This document shows positions 26,344-51,600 of a stretch of DNA of 64,000 nucleotides, in pieces (the first letter of the stretch is position 1; every line of letters starts with the position of its first letter). The DNA is taken from NCBI RefSeq assembly GCF_014268445.2, contig NZ_CP077089.1, positions 2,349,501 to 2,413,500 on the forward strand, read 5' to 3'. Below the pieces are notes generated by a model that did not search any database, was not told the origin of the DNA, and saw only the letters and a list, made by a program, of their open reading frames with translations. This stretch comes from Pseudomonas tensinigenes (GTDB taxonomy: Bacteria > Pseudomonadota > Gammaproteobacteria > Pseudomonadales > Pseudomonadaceae). The translations under genes were made by a program, and so were the position numbers.

Positions 26344-27081
26344 GTGGTGACCAAGCTGACCCTGCTGTGCCTGCCGTATTCCGGCGCCAGTGCCATGGTC
26401 TACAGCCGCTGGCGGCCGAAACTGCCGCAATGGCTACACTTGCAACCGGTTGAGCTGCCGGGACGTGGCGCACGTTTTGGTGAGCCGCTGCATACCGACA
26501 TGCGTGCATTGGCGATGCAACTGGCCAAGGAGCTGCGTCCGACACTCAAAGTCCCTTATGCACTGTTCGGCCATAGCCTTGGCGCATTGCTGGCCTGCGA
26601 AATGGCGCACGCCCTGCGTGCGCTGGGCTGTCCTGAGCCAGTAGCGATGTTCGCTTCCGGCACCGCGGCGCCGACGATGCGGGCCGATTACGATCGCGGC
26701 TTTGCCGACCCCAAGACCGACGCCGAGTTGATCGAACAACTGCGCACGCTCAATGGCACCAGCGAAGAAGTGCTGGCCAACGAAGAGCTGATGAGCCTGA
26801 CCCTGCCGATCCTGCGCGCGGATTTTCAGCTGTGTGGCAAGTTCGAGCCGCTGGCGCGCCCGCTGCTCAACTGCCCGGTGCATGTGCTCGGCGGCAAGGC
26901 TGATCGTGCCACCACCGAGCAATTGATCGGCTGGAGCAAGGAAACCCGCGGCAGTTTCTCGGTGGACATGCTTGCGGGCGGGCACTTCTTTATTCATGAG
27001 CATGAGGCGAAGGTGCTCAAGGTGATCAAGGATCAGCTCGATGTGCATCATCGCCGACATGCCATGGCCGCAACCGCCTGA
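26344..27081 (+). CDS. pvdG: PvdG-like type II thioesterase
   Basis: 245 aa from a GTG at 26344 (a second GTG follows directly), with CGAGGAA upstream. It is an alpha/beta hydrolase of the NRPS type II thioesterase family: CLPYSGASA (oxyanion loop), FGHSLGALLA (nucleophile Ser in GHSLG), GGKADRAT (Asp region) and GGHFFIHE (catalytic His). Type II thioesterases clear wrongly loaded carriers in NRPS lines; PvdG does this for pyoverdine. It lies 243 bases upstream of the first NRPS gene. Confidence 0.85.
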   Translation: MVTKLTLLCLPYSGASAMVYSRWRPKLPQWLHLQPVELPGRGARFGEPLHTDMRALAMQLAKELRPTLKVPYALFGHSLGALLACEMAHALRALGCPEPVAMFASGTAAPTMRADYDRGFADPKTDAELIEQLRTLNGTSEEVLANEELMSLTLPILRADFQLCGKFEPLARPLLNCPVHVLGGKADRATTEQLIGWSKETRGSFSVDMLAGGHFFIHEHEAKVLKVIKDQLDVHHRRHAMAATA

Positions 27082-27094
27082 ACACCGCAGAACC

Positions 27095-27183
27095 TGTGGG
27101 AGCGAGCCTGCTCGCGAAGGGGCATGTCAGTCAATATCTGCACTGACAGACACACCGTTTTCGCGAGCAGGCTCGCTCCCACA
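27095..27183. repeat. REP pair (REPIN)
   Basis: Inverted palindromes at 27095-27118 and 27160-27183, between the thioesterase gene and the NRPS promoter. A REPIN here could affect the stability or termination of the pvdG transcript. Confidence 0.88.
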
Positions 27184-27245
27184 GTGTTTTCTGCCAGTCT
27201 GAAATTCCCCGCTTTGCCTCCCACCTGACAGTTGTTCTCATTCGC

Positions 27246-27268
27246 TAATTTTTCCGGTCTGCATTCGT
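27246..27268 (+). promoter_or_regulatory. PvdS-type box of the first NRPS gene
   Basis: CTAATT, then 15 bases (TTTCCGGTCTGCATT), then CGT. It resembles the two boxes near 26.3 kb with a spacing one base shorter. It lies 56 bases before the ATG. Confidence 0.5.
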
Positions 27269-27323
27269 TTTATAGGGATGACGTGCCTTTGTGCTTCCTG
27301 CCTACTGATCCGGATGCTGAGAA

Positions 27324-39643
<12,320 letters not shown>

Positions 39644-39644
<1 letters not shown>

Positions 39645-42600
39645 TGGACAAGAGTGTTGCTTTGAGGGTAGCCAAGCGCTTTATCACTCTGCCGCTGGAC
39701 AAACGTAAGCTGTACCTGGAAAAGATGCTCGAAGAGGGCGTCTCTCCGGCCAACCTGCCGATCCCGGAAACACGTTCCGGGTTTGCAGCGATTCCTCTGT
39801 CGTACGCTCAGGAACGTCAGCTGTTCCTCTGGCAAATGGACCCGCACAGCACCGCGTATCACATTCCCAGCGCCTTGCGCCTCAAGGGGCAGCTGGACGT
39901 GGCGGCGCTGGAGCGCAGCTTCAATGCCGTGGCCGCGCGCCACGAAAGTCTGCGCACCACGTTTGCCGAGCACGGCGAAACCTTCTGTCAGGTGATTCAC
40001 CCGCAGTTGCCGCTGAGCATCACCCTTGCGCCGCTGCCGGCAGGCCTCGATAGCGCTGGCGAAGAGGCGGCGATCAAGGCGTTCGTCGAAAGCGAAACCG
40101 CGCGCCCGTTCAATCTGCAACAGGGCCCGTTGTTGCGCGTGGCATTGCTCAAAGTCGCTGATGACGACCATGTGCTGGTGTTGATCCAGCACCACATCAT
40201 CTCTGATGGCTGGTCGATCAAAGTGCTGGTCAACGAGCTGATCCAGCATTACGCCGCCGACACCGCCGGGCAGCCACTGGCATTGCCGGAACTGGAGGTG
40301 CAATACGCCGACTACGCGATCTGGCAGCGTCACTGGCTGGAAGCGGGTGAGCGCGAGCGGCAACTGGCTTACTGGATCAAGACGCTGGACGGCGAGCAGC
40401 CAGTACTGGAGTTGCCGATCGATTTTCCGCGTCCGGCGGTGCAAAGCCTGCGCGGTGCACGTCTGCAACTGGACCTGCCAGTCGCCCTCGGCGACGCGCT
40501 CAAGCAATTGGCCCAGCGCGAAGGCGCGAGCCTGTTCATGGTGTTGCTGGCGTCGTTCCAGGCCTTGCTGCATCGCTACAGCGGTCAGGCGCAGATTCGC
40601 GTCGGCGTGCCGACCGCCAACCGCAACCGGGTCGAAACTGAAGGCCTGATCGGCTTCTTCGTCAACACCCAGGTACTCAATGCCGAAGTGCATGGTCAAC
40701 TGCCGTTCAACCAACTGCTGGCGCAGGTCAAGCAAGCGGCGATGGCCGCGCAGGCGCATCAGGATCTGCCGTTCGAGCAGTTGATCGAAGCGCTGCAACC
40801 GGAGCGCAGCCTGAGCCACAGCCCGGTGTTCCAGGTGATGTTCAACCACCAGACCAGTCGTGATCAGAGCCGTGGTGCGGTGCAACTGCCGCAGCTGAGC
40901 GTCGAGGATGTGCAGTGGGAAGGGCGCACCGCGCAGTTCGACCTGACCCTCAATACCTATGAATCGAATGACGGTTTTGCCGCCGAGCTGACCTACGCCA
41001 CCGATCTGTTCAAGCCGCAAACGGTCGAGCGTCTGGCGCGTCACTGGCAGAACCTGTTGCAGGGCATCATTGCCGCGCCAACCCAGCGTGTCGGCGAACT
41101 GCCGCTGCTGGACAGCGCTGAACACGGCGTGTTGTTGCAGGACTGGTTGCGCGTGGCGGATCACAGCGCGCAGGCCGAGTGCGTGCAGCAGGACTTTGCC
41201 TTGCAGGCGCAGCAAAACCCGCAGGCCACGGCGCTGATCATCGGCGACGATGTACTGACGTATGGCGAGCTGGATGCCCGGGCCAATCAACTGGCGCATC
41301 ACCTGATCGAGGCCGGCGTTGGCCCGGATCAACTGGTCGGCATCGCCGTGGAGCGCAGCGTTGAGATGATCGTCGGCCTGTTGGCGATCCTCAAGGCCGG
41401 CGGCGCTTATGTGCCGCTGGACCCGGCGTATCCCGAGGATCGTCTGGCCTACATGATCGAGGACAGTGGCCTGCAATTGCTGCTGACCCAAACGCATTTG
41501 CAAGCGCAGTTGTCGATCCCGGCGGGTGTGCAAACCCTGTTGCTCGATCAGCCAGGTGCCTGGCTGGCGGCTTATCCACAGACCGCGCCGAGCGTCGCCG
41601 TCAATGGCGAGCACTTGGCCTACACGATCTACACCTCCGGCTCTACCGGCAAACCGAAAGGCGTGATGGTGCGCCATGCGGCGCTGCGCAACTTTGTCGC
41701 GAGCATGATCAAGCAGCCGGGGATTGCCGCTGCGGATCGCATGCTGTCGCTGACCACGTTCTCCTTCGATATTTTTGGCCTGGAAATCTATGGCCCGCTG
41801 CTGGCTGGCGCCTGCGTAGTGCTGACTGGAAAGGACGTGCATCAGGATCCGCAAGCGGTGCTGGCGTTGATCGAACGTCACGCCGTCAGCGTGCTGCAAG
41901 CCACGCCATCGACCTGGCGCATGCTGCTCGACAACGAGCACTCGGCGATTCTCAAGGGCCGCACGTTCCTCTGTGGCGGTGAAGCGCTGCCGCAGGAGCT
42001 GGCCAATCGCATGCTGGCGCTGACGCCGAGCGTGTGGAACCTGTATGGCCCGACCGAAACCACGATCTGGTCGGCGCAACACGCACTGAGCGCGGACCAC
42101 AGCCGTCCATTCCTCGGCACGCCGATAGACAACACCGCGCTGTACATTCTCGGCAGCGACCTTGAGCTCAATCCGCTCGGTGCACCGGGTGAATTGCTAA
42201 TTGGCGGTGACGGTCTGGCGCGTGGTTACTTCCAGCGCCCGAGCCTGACCGCTGAACGTTTTGTACCGGATCCGTTCTCGGCAAACGGTGCGCGTCTGTA
42301 CCGCACCGGCGACCTGACCCGTTATCGCGCAGAAGGCGTGATCGAGTACATCGGGCGCATCGACCATCAAGTGAAAATCCGTGGTTTCCGAATCGAGCTT
42401 GGTGAGATCGAGGCCCGTTTGCTCGCGCTGGACAGCGTGCGCGAAACCGTGGTGGTCGCGCAGGACGGCCCGACCGGACCTCAACTGGTCGGCTATGTGG
42501 TGCCATCCGCCAGCACGATTGATGAAGTCGAACTGCGCGCTGAATTGAAAGCCAGCCTCAAGGCCGAACTGCCGGAATACATGCTGCCGGCGCACCTGTT

Positions 42601-45600
42601 GTTCCTCGCGCAATTGCCGCTGACCCCGAATGGCAAAGTCGACCGCAAGGCCTTGCCGGCACCTGACGCCAGCCAGTTGCAATCAACCTATATCGCGCCG
42701 CAAACCGCGACTCAACACGCCGTCGCCGAGATCTGGCAAGCGGTGCTCAAGCTTGAGCGTGTCGGCCTCAGTGACAACTTCTTCGAACTGGGCGGCCATT
42801 CCTTGCTGGTGACGCAAGTGGTCTCCCGTGTGCGTCAGGCGCTGAACGTTCAAGTGCCGCTGCGCACGCTGTTCGAGCACAGCACGCTGGAAGATTTCGT
42901 TGCCGCGCTGGGTGTCGAACAGGCTCCTCAGGAACCGCCTATTGTCGCGCTGCCGCGTCTGCAACCGTTGGCGCTTTCCTATGCGCAGGAACGCCAATGG
43001 TTCCTCTGGCAGTTGGAACCGACCAGCACGGCCTATCACGTCCCGGCTGCGCTGCGTCTGCGTGGCGAACTGGATCTGCCGGCGTTGCAGCAAAGCTTCA
43101 ATGCGCTGATCGAGCGCCACGAATCCCTGCGCACCTGCTTCGTCGAACAGCAGGGCCAGACCCTGCAAGTGATTCAGGCCCACGGCACGCTGGACCTGCA
43201 AGTGCAGGACGTGGCGGGGCTCGACGATACGGCGCTGCAAGCGCTGGTCGCCGCAGAAACCCTGCACCTGTTCAACCTGCAGCAAGGCCCGCTGCTGCGG
43301 GTGAAGCTGCTGCGCTTGGCCGCCGATGATCATGCGTTGGTGATCACCTTGCACCACATCGTCTCTGACGGTTGGTCGATGAACATCATGGTCGATGAAC
43401 TGGTGGCGCTCTATGCCGCGTATAGCCAGGGCCAGACCGCGACATTGCCGGCGTTGCCGGTGCAATACGCCGACTACGCCGTGTGGCAAAAGCAGTGGAT
43501 GGACGCTGGTGAACGCGAGCGTCAGTTGAGCTACTGGACCGCGCAACTCGGCGATGGCGATCAACCGTTGCTGGAGCTGCCGAGCGACCGTCCGCGCCCA
43601 GCCGAGCAAAGCTATCGCGGCGCGCGTCGCGACATCCCGCTGAACCTCGAACTGGCCGCTGCCCTCAAGCAAGTCGCGCAGCGTGAAAACGTCACCCTGT
43701 TCGCGCTGCTGCTGGCCTCGTTCCAGACCTTGCTGCACCGCTACAGCGGTCAGGCCGACATCCGTGTCGGCGTGCCGGTGGCTAACCGTAACCGGGTCGA
43801 GACCGAGGGCCTGATCGGCTTCTTCGTCAACACGCAAGTGCTCAAGGCCGAGTTCGACAGCCAACAGACCTTCCGCAGCCTGTTGCAGCAAGTGAAAAAC
43901 ACCGTGCTCGGCGCTCAGGCGCATCAGGATCTGCCGTTCGAGCAACTGGTCGATGCGCTGCAACCGGAACGCAGCCTCAGCCACAGTCCGCTGTTCCAGG
44001 TGATGCACAACCACCAGAGCCAGGCGCGTCAGACGCAGGGCGCGACACGCCTGCCGCAATTGCATATCGAAGGCTTGCCTTGGGCGTCGAATACCGCGCA
44101 GTTCGACCTGACCCTGAACACCTTTGAATCGACCGACAACGTCTGGGCCGAGCTGACCTACGCCACCGACCTGTTCGACGTCGAAACTATTGCGCGTCTG
44201 TCGCAACACTGGACGAATCTGCTGCACGGTATCGTCGCCGACAGCGGCCAGCGCATTGCCGAACTGCCGCTGCACGACGCCGCCGAACGCGCGGCGACGC
44301 TGTTGCAATGGAACCCGGCCGTGGCCGATTTCCCCAGCGAGCAGTGCCTGCATCACTTGATCGAAGCCCAGGCCGCCCGCGCACCGCAAGCGGTGGCCGT
44401 GACGTATGCAGAGCAATGCCTGAGCTACGGCGAACTCAACAGCCGCGCCAACCAGTTGGCGCACAAGCTGATCGCCAGCGGCGTCGGCCCGGACGTGCGC
44501 GTCGGCCTCGCGGTCGAGCGCAGCCTCGACATGCTGGTCGGTCTGTTGGCGATTCTCAAGGCTGGCGGCGCGTATGTGCCGCTGGACCCGAGCTACCCGG
44601 AAGAGCGCCTGGCCTACATGATCGGCGACAGCGGCATTGGCCTGCTGTTGAGCCAAAGCCACCTGCTCGGTCGTCTGCCCGTGCCGGATTCGGTGCGCAG
44701 CCTGATGCTCGATCAGGATCGTGAAGACCTCGAAGGCTACAACGACTGCAACCCGCAAGTGCGCATGAGCGCCGACAACCTCGCGTACGTGATCTACACC
44801 TCGGGCTCGACCGGTCAGCCCAAGGGCACCTTGCTCGCCCATCGCAATGTGCTGCGCCTGTTTGAAGCCACTGCAGCGTGGTTCGATTTCGGCGCGCAGG
44901 ATGTCTGGAGCCTGTTCCACTCCTATGCGTTCGACTTCTCCGTGTGGGAGATTTTCGGTGCGCTGCTGTACGGCGGCAAACTGGTGGTGGTGCCTTACGA
45001 GGTCAGCCGTGCGCCGGAAGATTTCTTCGCTTTGCTTGGTCGCGAAGGCGTCACCGTGCTCAACCAGACGCCCTCGGCGTTCAAGCAACTGATGCAAGTG
45101 GCCTGCGCCCCGGAACACGCCGCGCAACAACTGGCGCTGCGCTACGTGGTGTTCGGTGGCGAAGCGCTGGAAGTGAAGAGCCTGCGCCCGTGGTTCGAGC
45201 GATTCGGCGATCAGGCACCGCAACTGATCAACATGTACGGCATCACTGAAACCACCGTGCACGTCACCTACCGGCCGTTGTCGATGGCCGATTTGCAGCG
45301 TGACGCCAGCAGCCCGATCGGCGAGCCGATTCCTGACCTGTCGTGGTACTTGCTCGACGGCGATCTGAACCCGGTGGCCAAAGGCTGCATCGGTGAGCTG
45401 TACGTCGGTCGCGCCGGGCTGGCCCGTGGTTATCTGAACCGTGCCGATCTGACCACGTTGCGTTTCATTCCTGATCCGTTTGCCGCTGACGGTGGTCGTC
45501 TGTACCGCACCGGCGACCTGGCGCGCTATCGCGCTGACGGCGTGATCGAATACATCGGGCGGATCGACCATCAGGTGAAGATTCGCGGTTTCCGTATCGA

Positions 45601-48600
45601 ACTCGGTGAGATCGAAGCGCAACTGCTCGAACAGACTGCCGTACGCCAAGCCGTGGTGCTGGCGCAACCGGGTCTCAGCGGTCAACAACTGGTCGCCTGG
45701 CTGGTGCCGAGCGATGCCACGCTGCACGACGCTAGTCCAGCGGATCAGGCGCAATGGCGCGACCGCGTGCGTGCCCAACTCAAGGAAAATCTGCCGGATC
45801 ACATGATCCCGGCGCACCTGTTGCTGCTCGCGCAATTGCCGCTGACCGCCAACGGCAAACTCAACCGCAGTGCGTTGCCGTCGCCGGATGCCAGTCAGGC
45901 GCAGCAGGCCTATCAAGCGCCGCAAAGCGAGCTGGAGCAGCGTTTGGCGGCAATCTGGCAAGACGTGCTGAAGCTGCCGCAAGTCGGCCTCAACGATAAC
46001 TTCTTCGAACTGGGTGGCGACTCGATCATTTCGATTCAAGTGGTCAGCCGTGCACGGCAGGCCGGCATTCGCCTGAATCCGAAAGACTTGTTCCAGCACC
46101 AGACCATTCAGCGTCTGGCCCTGGTCGCGCAGTTGGGCGACGACGAAACGAGCATCGACCAGCAAGCGGTCACCGGCGCGGCTTTGCTGCTGCCGATCCA
46201 GCAGCAGTTCTTCGAAGATGATATTCCTGAGCGTCAGCACTGGAACCAGTCGGTGCTGCTCAAGCCGCGTCAGCCGCTGGACGCGGAGAAAGTCGAGCAA
46301 GTATTGCGCGCGCTGGTCGCGCATCACGATGCCTTGCGCCTGAGCTTCACCCAACACAACGGCGTGTGGCAGGCCGAGCACCGTGCGGTTGAAGATCAGC
46401 CGCACAACCTGCTGTGGCAGGAAGACGTCGCCGATGCGGCTGCGCTGGAAGCCTTGGGCAACCGCGCGCAGCGCAGCCTCGATTTGCGGAACGGGCCGCT
46501 GTTGCGCGCCGTGTTGGCGAATCTGGCCGATGGCACGCAGCGCTTGCAGTTGGTGATTCATCACCTGGCCGTCGACGGTGTGTCGTGGCGGATTCTGCTG
46601 GAAGACCTGCAAAACGCTTATCAGCAATTGCTCGACGGTCAGCCACTGAAGGTGCCGGCGAAGACCAGTGCCTTCAAGGACTGGAGTGAACACTTGCAGC
46701 GCTACGCCAACAGCGCAGCGTTGCAACAGGAACTGGCTTACTGGCAAGCGTGCCTGAGTGATGTCGGCAGCGATCTGCCGTGCAAGCGCATCGACGCCGG
46801 TCAGCAGAACAGACTGGCGCAGACGGTACAGACCAAACTCGGCGCCGATCTGACCCGGCAACTGCTGCAAGAAGCCCCAGCGGCGTATCGCACTCAGGTC
46901 AACGACCTGTTGCTGACCGCACTGGCGCGGGTGATCGGGCGCTGGAGCGGGCAGCCATCGACGCTGATTCAGCTCGAAGGTCATGGCCGTGAAGAGCTGT
47001 TCGACGGTGTCGATCTGACCCGCACCGTGGGCTGGTTCACCAGTCTGTTCCCGGTGCGTCTGACCCCGGCGGCTACACCGGGCGAGTCGATCAAGCAGAT
47101 CAAGGAACAACTGCGCTCGATCCCCAACAAAGGCATCGGTTTCGGTGCACTGCGTCACCTTGGCGATGTTCAGGCACAACAGAGCCTGCGCGCCTTGCCG
47201 ACGCCGCGCATCACCTTCAACTACCTCGGCCAGTTCGACGGCAGTTTCGAGGGTGATGACGGCGCGCTGTTCGCTCCGGCGCCGGACAATGCCGGTCTCG
47301 ACCAGAGCCCGGACGCGCCGCTGGGAAACTGGCTGACCCTCAACGGTCAGGTGTATGGCGGCGAATTGCGCGTGGGCTGGACCTTCAGCAGCGAGCGTTT
47401 CGACAACACCGTGATCGAGGCACTGGCGGCGGATTACGCCGAAGAACTGGCGGCGTTGATCGACCATTGCCTGACCCCGGGCGTCGCTGGGCTGACGCCT
47501 TCGGACTTCCCGCTGGCCGGCCTGACCCAGGCGCAGCTCGACGGCTTGCCAACCCGCCCACAGCAGATTGCAGACATTTATCCGTTGTCGCCGATGCAGC
47601 AGGGCATGTTGTTCCACACCCTCTACGCGCAACAGTCCGGTGATTACATCAACCAGATGTGTGTGGCCGTCGATGGCTTGCAGGTCGAGCGTTTCCGCGA
47701 TGCCTGGCAAGCGGCGATGGACAGCCACGAAGTGCTGCGCAGCGGTTTTGTCTGGGAAGGCGATCTGCCCAACGCCCTGCAAGTGGTGCACAAAGGCTTG
47801 CAAGTACCGTTCAGCGTGCTCGACTGGCGTGATCGCGGCGACCTGGCGCCAGCCCTGAAAGCTCTGGAACTTGAGCAACGCCTGCAAGGTTTTGATTTGC
47901 ACGCGGCGCCGTTGCTGCGTCTGGTCGTGGTGCAGGTGGCGGCTGAGCGCTTCCATCTGATTTACACCTCGCACCACATTCTGATGGACGGCTGGAGCAA
48001 CTCGCAGTTGCTCGGCGATGTATTGCAGCGCTATCACGGCCACGCGCCGGCGATGGGGGCGGGGCGTTATCGCGATTACATCGAGTGGTTGGCGCAGCAG
48101 GATGCGCAAGTCACGGAAAACTTCTGGAAGGGCCAACTGGCCGACTTCGAGACACCGACGTATCTGGCCGATGCCGTGCCGCACCTCGTTGATGCAACCG
48201 TCACTGGTCAGGGTGAATACCTGCTGACCCTCGACACTCACGCGACCGCCGAACTCAACAGTTTTGCCCGGGCGCAAAAGGTCACGGTCAACACGCTGGT
48301 GCAAGCCGCGTGGCTGTTGCTGTTGCAACGCTACACCGGGCAGGACACTGTCACGTTCGGCGCCACGGTATCGGGGCGACCAGCGCAGTTGAATGGCGTC
48401 GAAGGCCAGATCGGGCTGTTCATCAACACCTTGCCGATCATTGCCAGCCCACGTGCCGAACAGTCGTTGCCGCAATGGCTGCAGCAAGTGCAAGCGCAGA
48501 ACCTGTTGCTGCGCGAACAAGAGCACACGCCGCTGTTCGACATCCAGCGTTGGGCAGGGCAGAGCGGTGAGGCGTTGTTCGATAACATTCTGGTGTTCGA

Positions 48601-51600
48601 GAACTACCCGATTGCCGAAGCCTTGCAGCAAGCCGAGTCGGCGGACTTGCGCTTTGGCGAAGTTGACCGGTATGAGCAGACCAACTATCCGCTGACGTTG
48701 ATGGTCAACCTCGATCAGCAACTGACCGTGCATTTCAGCTATCAGCACACAAGCTTTGCCGCCAGTACCGTGATCAAACTGGCGACACAGTTGCAGCAAC
48801 TGTTGCGCGGCATGCACGCCAGCGTCGATGCCTGCCTGGGCGAGTGGAACTTGCTGGAGGAAGGTGACGAGCAACGTATTCTGCGTGACTGGAATCCGCA
48901 GACAACCGCTGACCTTGAGCCGATTTGCATCCACCAGGCCATCGAGCGTCAGGTCGCTGCCCAGCCGGACGCGCGCGCCGTGACGTTCGGCCAGCAGTCC
49001 TTCACTTATGGCGATATCGATGCCCGGGCCAATCGCCTGGCGCACCGTTTGATCAGCACGGGCGTCGCCGCCGAAGTGCGCGTCGGTGTGGCGATGCAGC
49101 GCTCCGACAATCTGCTGGTGGCATTGCTCGCGGTACTCAAGGCCGGTGGCACCTACGTGCCGCTGGACCCGGATTACCCGGCGGATCGGGTCGCCTACAT
49201 GCTTGAAGACAGCCGCGCTCGCGTGCTGCTGACCGAAACCGATGTAGCCGCCACCCTGTCGCTCGCCGGCGACATGCAAGTGTTGCTCCTGGATCAGCTG
49301 GATCTCTCGGCCTACAGCTCGGTCGCGCCGGTCACTGGCGTGAGTGTGAACAATCTTGCCTACGTGATTTACACCTCTGGTTCCACCGGCAAGCCCAAAG
49401 GCGTCTCCATCAGCCATGCCAACATCATGGCGCTGAGCGACTGGTCGAAGCACCTCTACAGCCGCGAGGACATTCAAGGTGTGCTCGCTTCGACGTCGGT
49501 GTGTTTCGACCTGTCGGTGTGGGAGCTGTTTGTCACCCTGGCCAATGGCGGTTCGTTGATCATCGCGCGCAACGCGCTGGAGTTGCCGCACTTGCCGGCG
49601 CGCGATCAGGTGCGCCTGATCAACACCGTGCCGTCGGCAATCAATGCCTTGCAGGACTCTGGCGATATTCCTGCCAGCGTACGCATCATCAACCTGTGCG
49701 GCGAAGCGCTGAAACAGAACCTGGTGGACACCCTGTATCAACAGGCGACCATCGCCGATATCTTCGACTTGTACGGCCCGTCGGAAGATACCGTTTACTC
49801 GACCTGGACCCGTCGAGAGGCTGGCGGCACGGCGAACATCGGTCGACCGATGATCCGCACCGCCAGTTATGTGCTGGGCGGCGATCTGCAACCGGCGCCG
49901 CAGGGTGTGTCGGCGGAGTTGTACCTGGCCGGTGCCGGTCTGAGCCGTGGCTATCTGGGCCGGGCGGCGATGACCGCAGAGAAATTCGTGCCCAATCCGT
50001 TCGCCGGCAATGGCGAGCGTATGTACCGCACCGGCGACCTGACCCGTTATCTGGGCGACGGCACGTTGCAATATGTCGGGCGTATCGATCACCAAGTGAA
50101 GGTGCGCGGTTTCCGTATCGAGCTGGGCGAAATCGAAGCGCGTCTGTTGCAGATCGATAACGTCAGCCAGGCACTGGTGGTGGCGCAACCGATCGCCTCC
50201 AGCCATCAACTGGTGGCGTATGTGGTGGTCGATGATGCGACCGTGGCCAGCGCCGATGCGGCCGCGCAAGCGCTGCTGCGCGAAGCGCTGAAGACGCAAC
50301 TCAAGGTGCACCTGCCGGACTACATGATTCCGGCGCACGTGCTGTTCCTCGCCAGCCTGCCGCTGACGCCGAATGGCAAGGTCGACCGCAAGGCCTTGCC
50401 GAGCGTCGACGCGTTTGTCGCGGCGGGTGACTTCGTTGCCCCGGTCGGTGAACTGGAACAGCAGATCGCAGCCATCTGGCAGAACGTCCTGGAGCTCGAT
50501 CAGGTCAGCCGCGAGGATCATTTCTTCGAACTGGGCGGGCACTCGCTGCTGGCCACTCAGGCTGTCTCGCGTTTGCGCCATTTGACCGGCGGCGCGTTGA
50601 GCCTGCGCGACCTGTTCAACTATCCGCGCCTCAAGGATCTGGCCACCTGGATGGCCGAGGAGCAGACACCGACCCTCGGCGGGGCGGCCAGTCAGGCCGT
50701 TCCACTGAAGGCCTGGGGCGTCAAGTCGACGGCGCCGCTGTCGTTGGTGCAACGGCGTTTGTGGGTCGCCGAACAATTGTCCGGCGGCAGCTCGGCCTAC
50801 GGCATGCCGCTGGCCCTGCGCTTGCGCGGTGAGCTGTCGGTCGAGCGCTTCATGAGCAGTTTTGCCGAAGTGGTGCGCCGTCATGAAGTGTTGCGCACCG
50901 CGTACTCGCAGGATGACGAAGGCGATCCGATTGCGCTGATTGCCGAGCAGGTCGACGTCGACTTCCCGTTGCTCGATTTGTCCGGTCTGTCGCGCAGTGC
51001 CCAGGAAGAACAGGTCGCGCAGGCCGCGCTGGATAACGCGCGAACGCCGATCGATCTGGAACAGGCGCCATTGTGGCGCGGGCGCATCCTGCATCTGTCA
51101 CCGACCGAGCATGTGCTGCTGTTCTCCATGCATCACATCATTTCTGACGGTTGGTCGATGGGCGTATTGATCAATGAGCTGGTGCAGATCCATGAGTTGA
51201 GCAAGGCCGGTGCTGCCGCGTCGTTGCCGGCGCTGGAGGTGCAATATTCCGACTTTGCCCTGTGGCAACAGGAGCTGGAACGCCAAGGGATTCTCGGCCA
51301 GCAGGCGGATTACTGGAGAGAGATGCTCAGTGGCTACAGCGGGCAGCTCAACCTGCCACTGGACACCCCGCGCGGGCCGGTGGCGTCGTACGACGGTGAT
51401 GCCGTGCAGTTCCATCTGCCGAAGGATTTGAGTCAGGCTTTGCGCAAGGTTGCCAATGACGCCGGGGTGACGCTGTACAGCACGCTGCTGGCGTCGTTCC
51501 AGGTGCTGTTGCATCAATTCAGCGGCGGCGACGACGTACTGGTCGGCGCCGACGTTGCCGGGCGCGAGCAGGCGCAGTTGGAGCGGCTGATCGGCTTCTT

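Noticed and set aside
42683..51094. A 2803-codon open frame on the minus strand, plus others of 500-950 codons antisense to the NRPS genes
   Set aside because: They mirror the repeated, GC-rich NRPS coding sequence; the translations are Gln/Arg/His-rich with no domains, and the plus-strand frame has unmistakable NRPS motifs.
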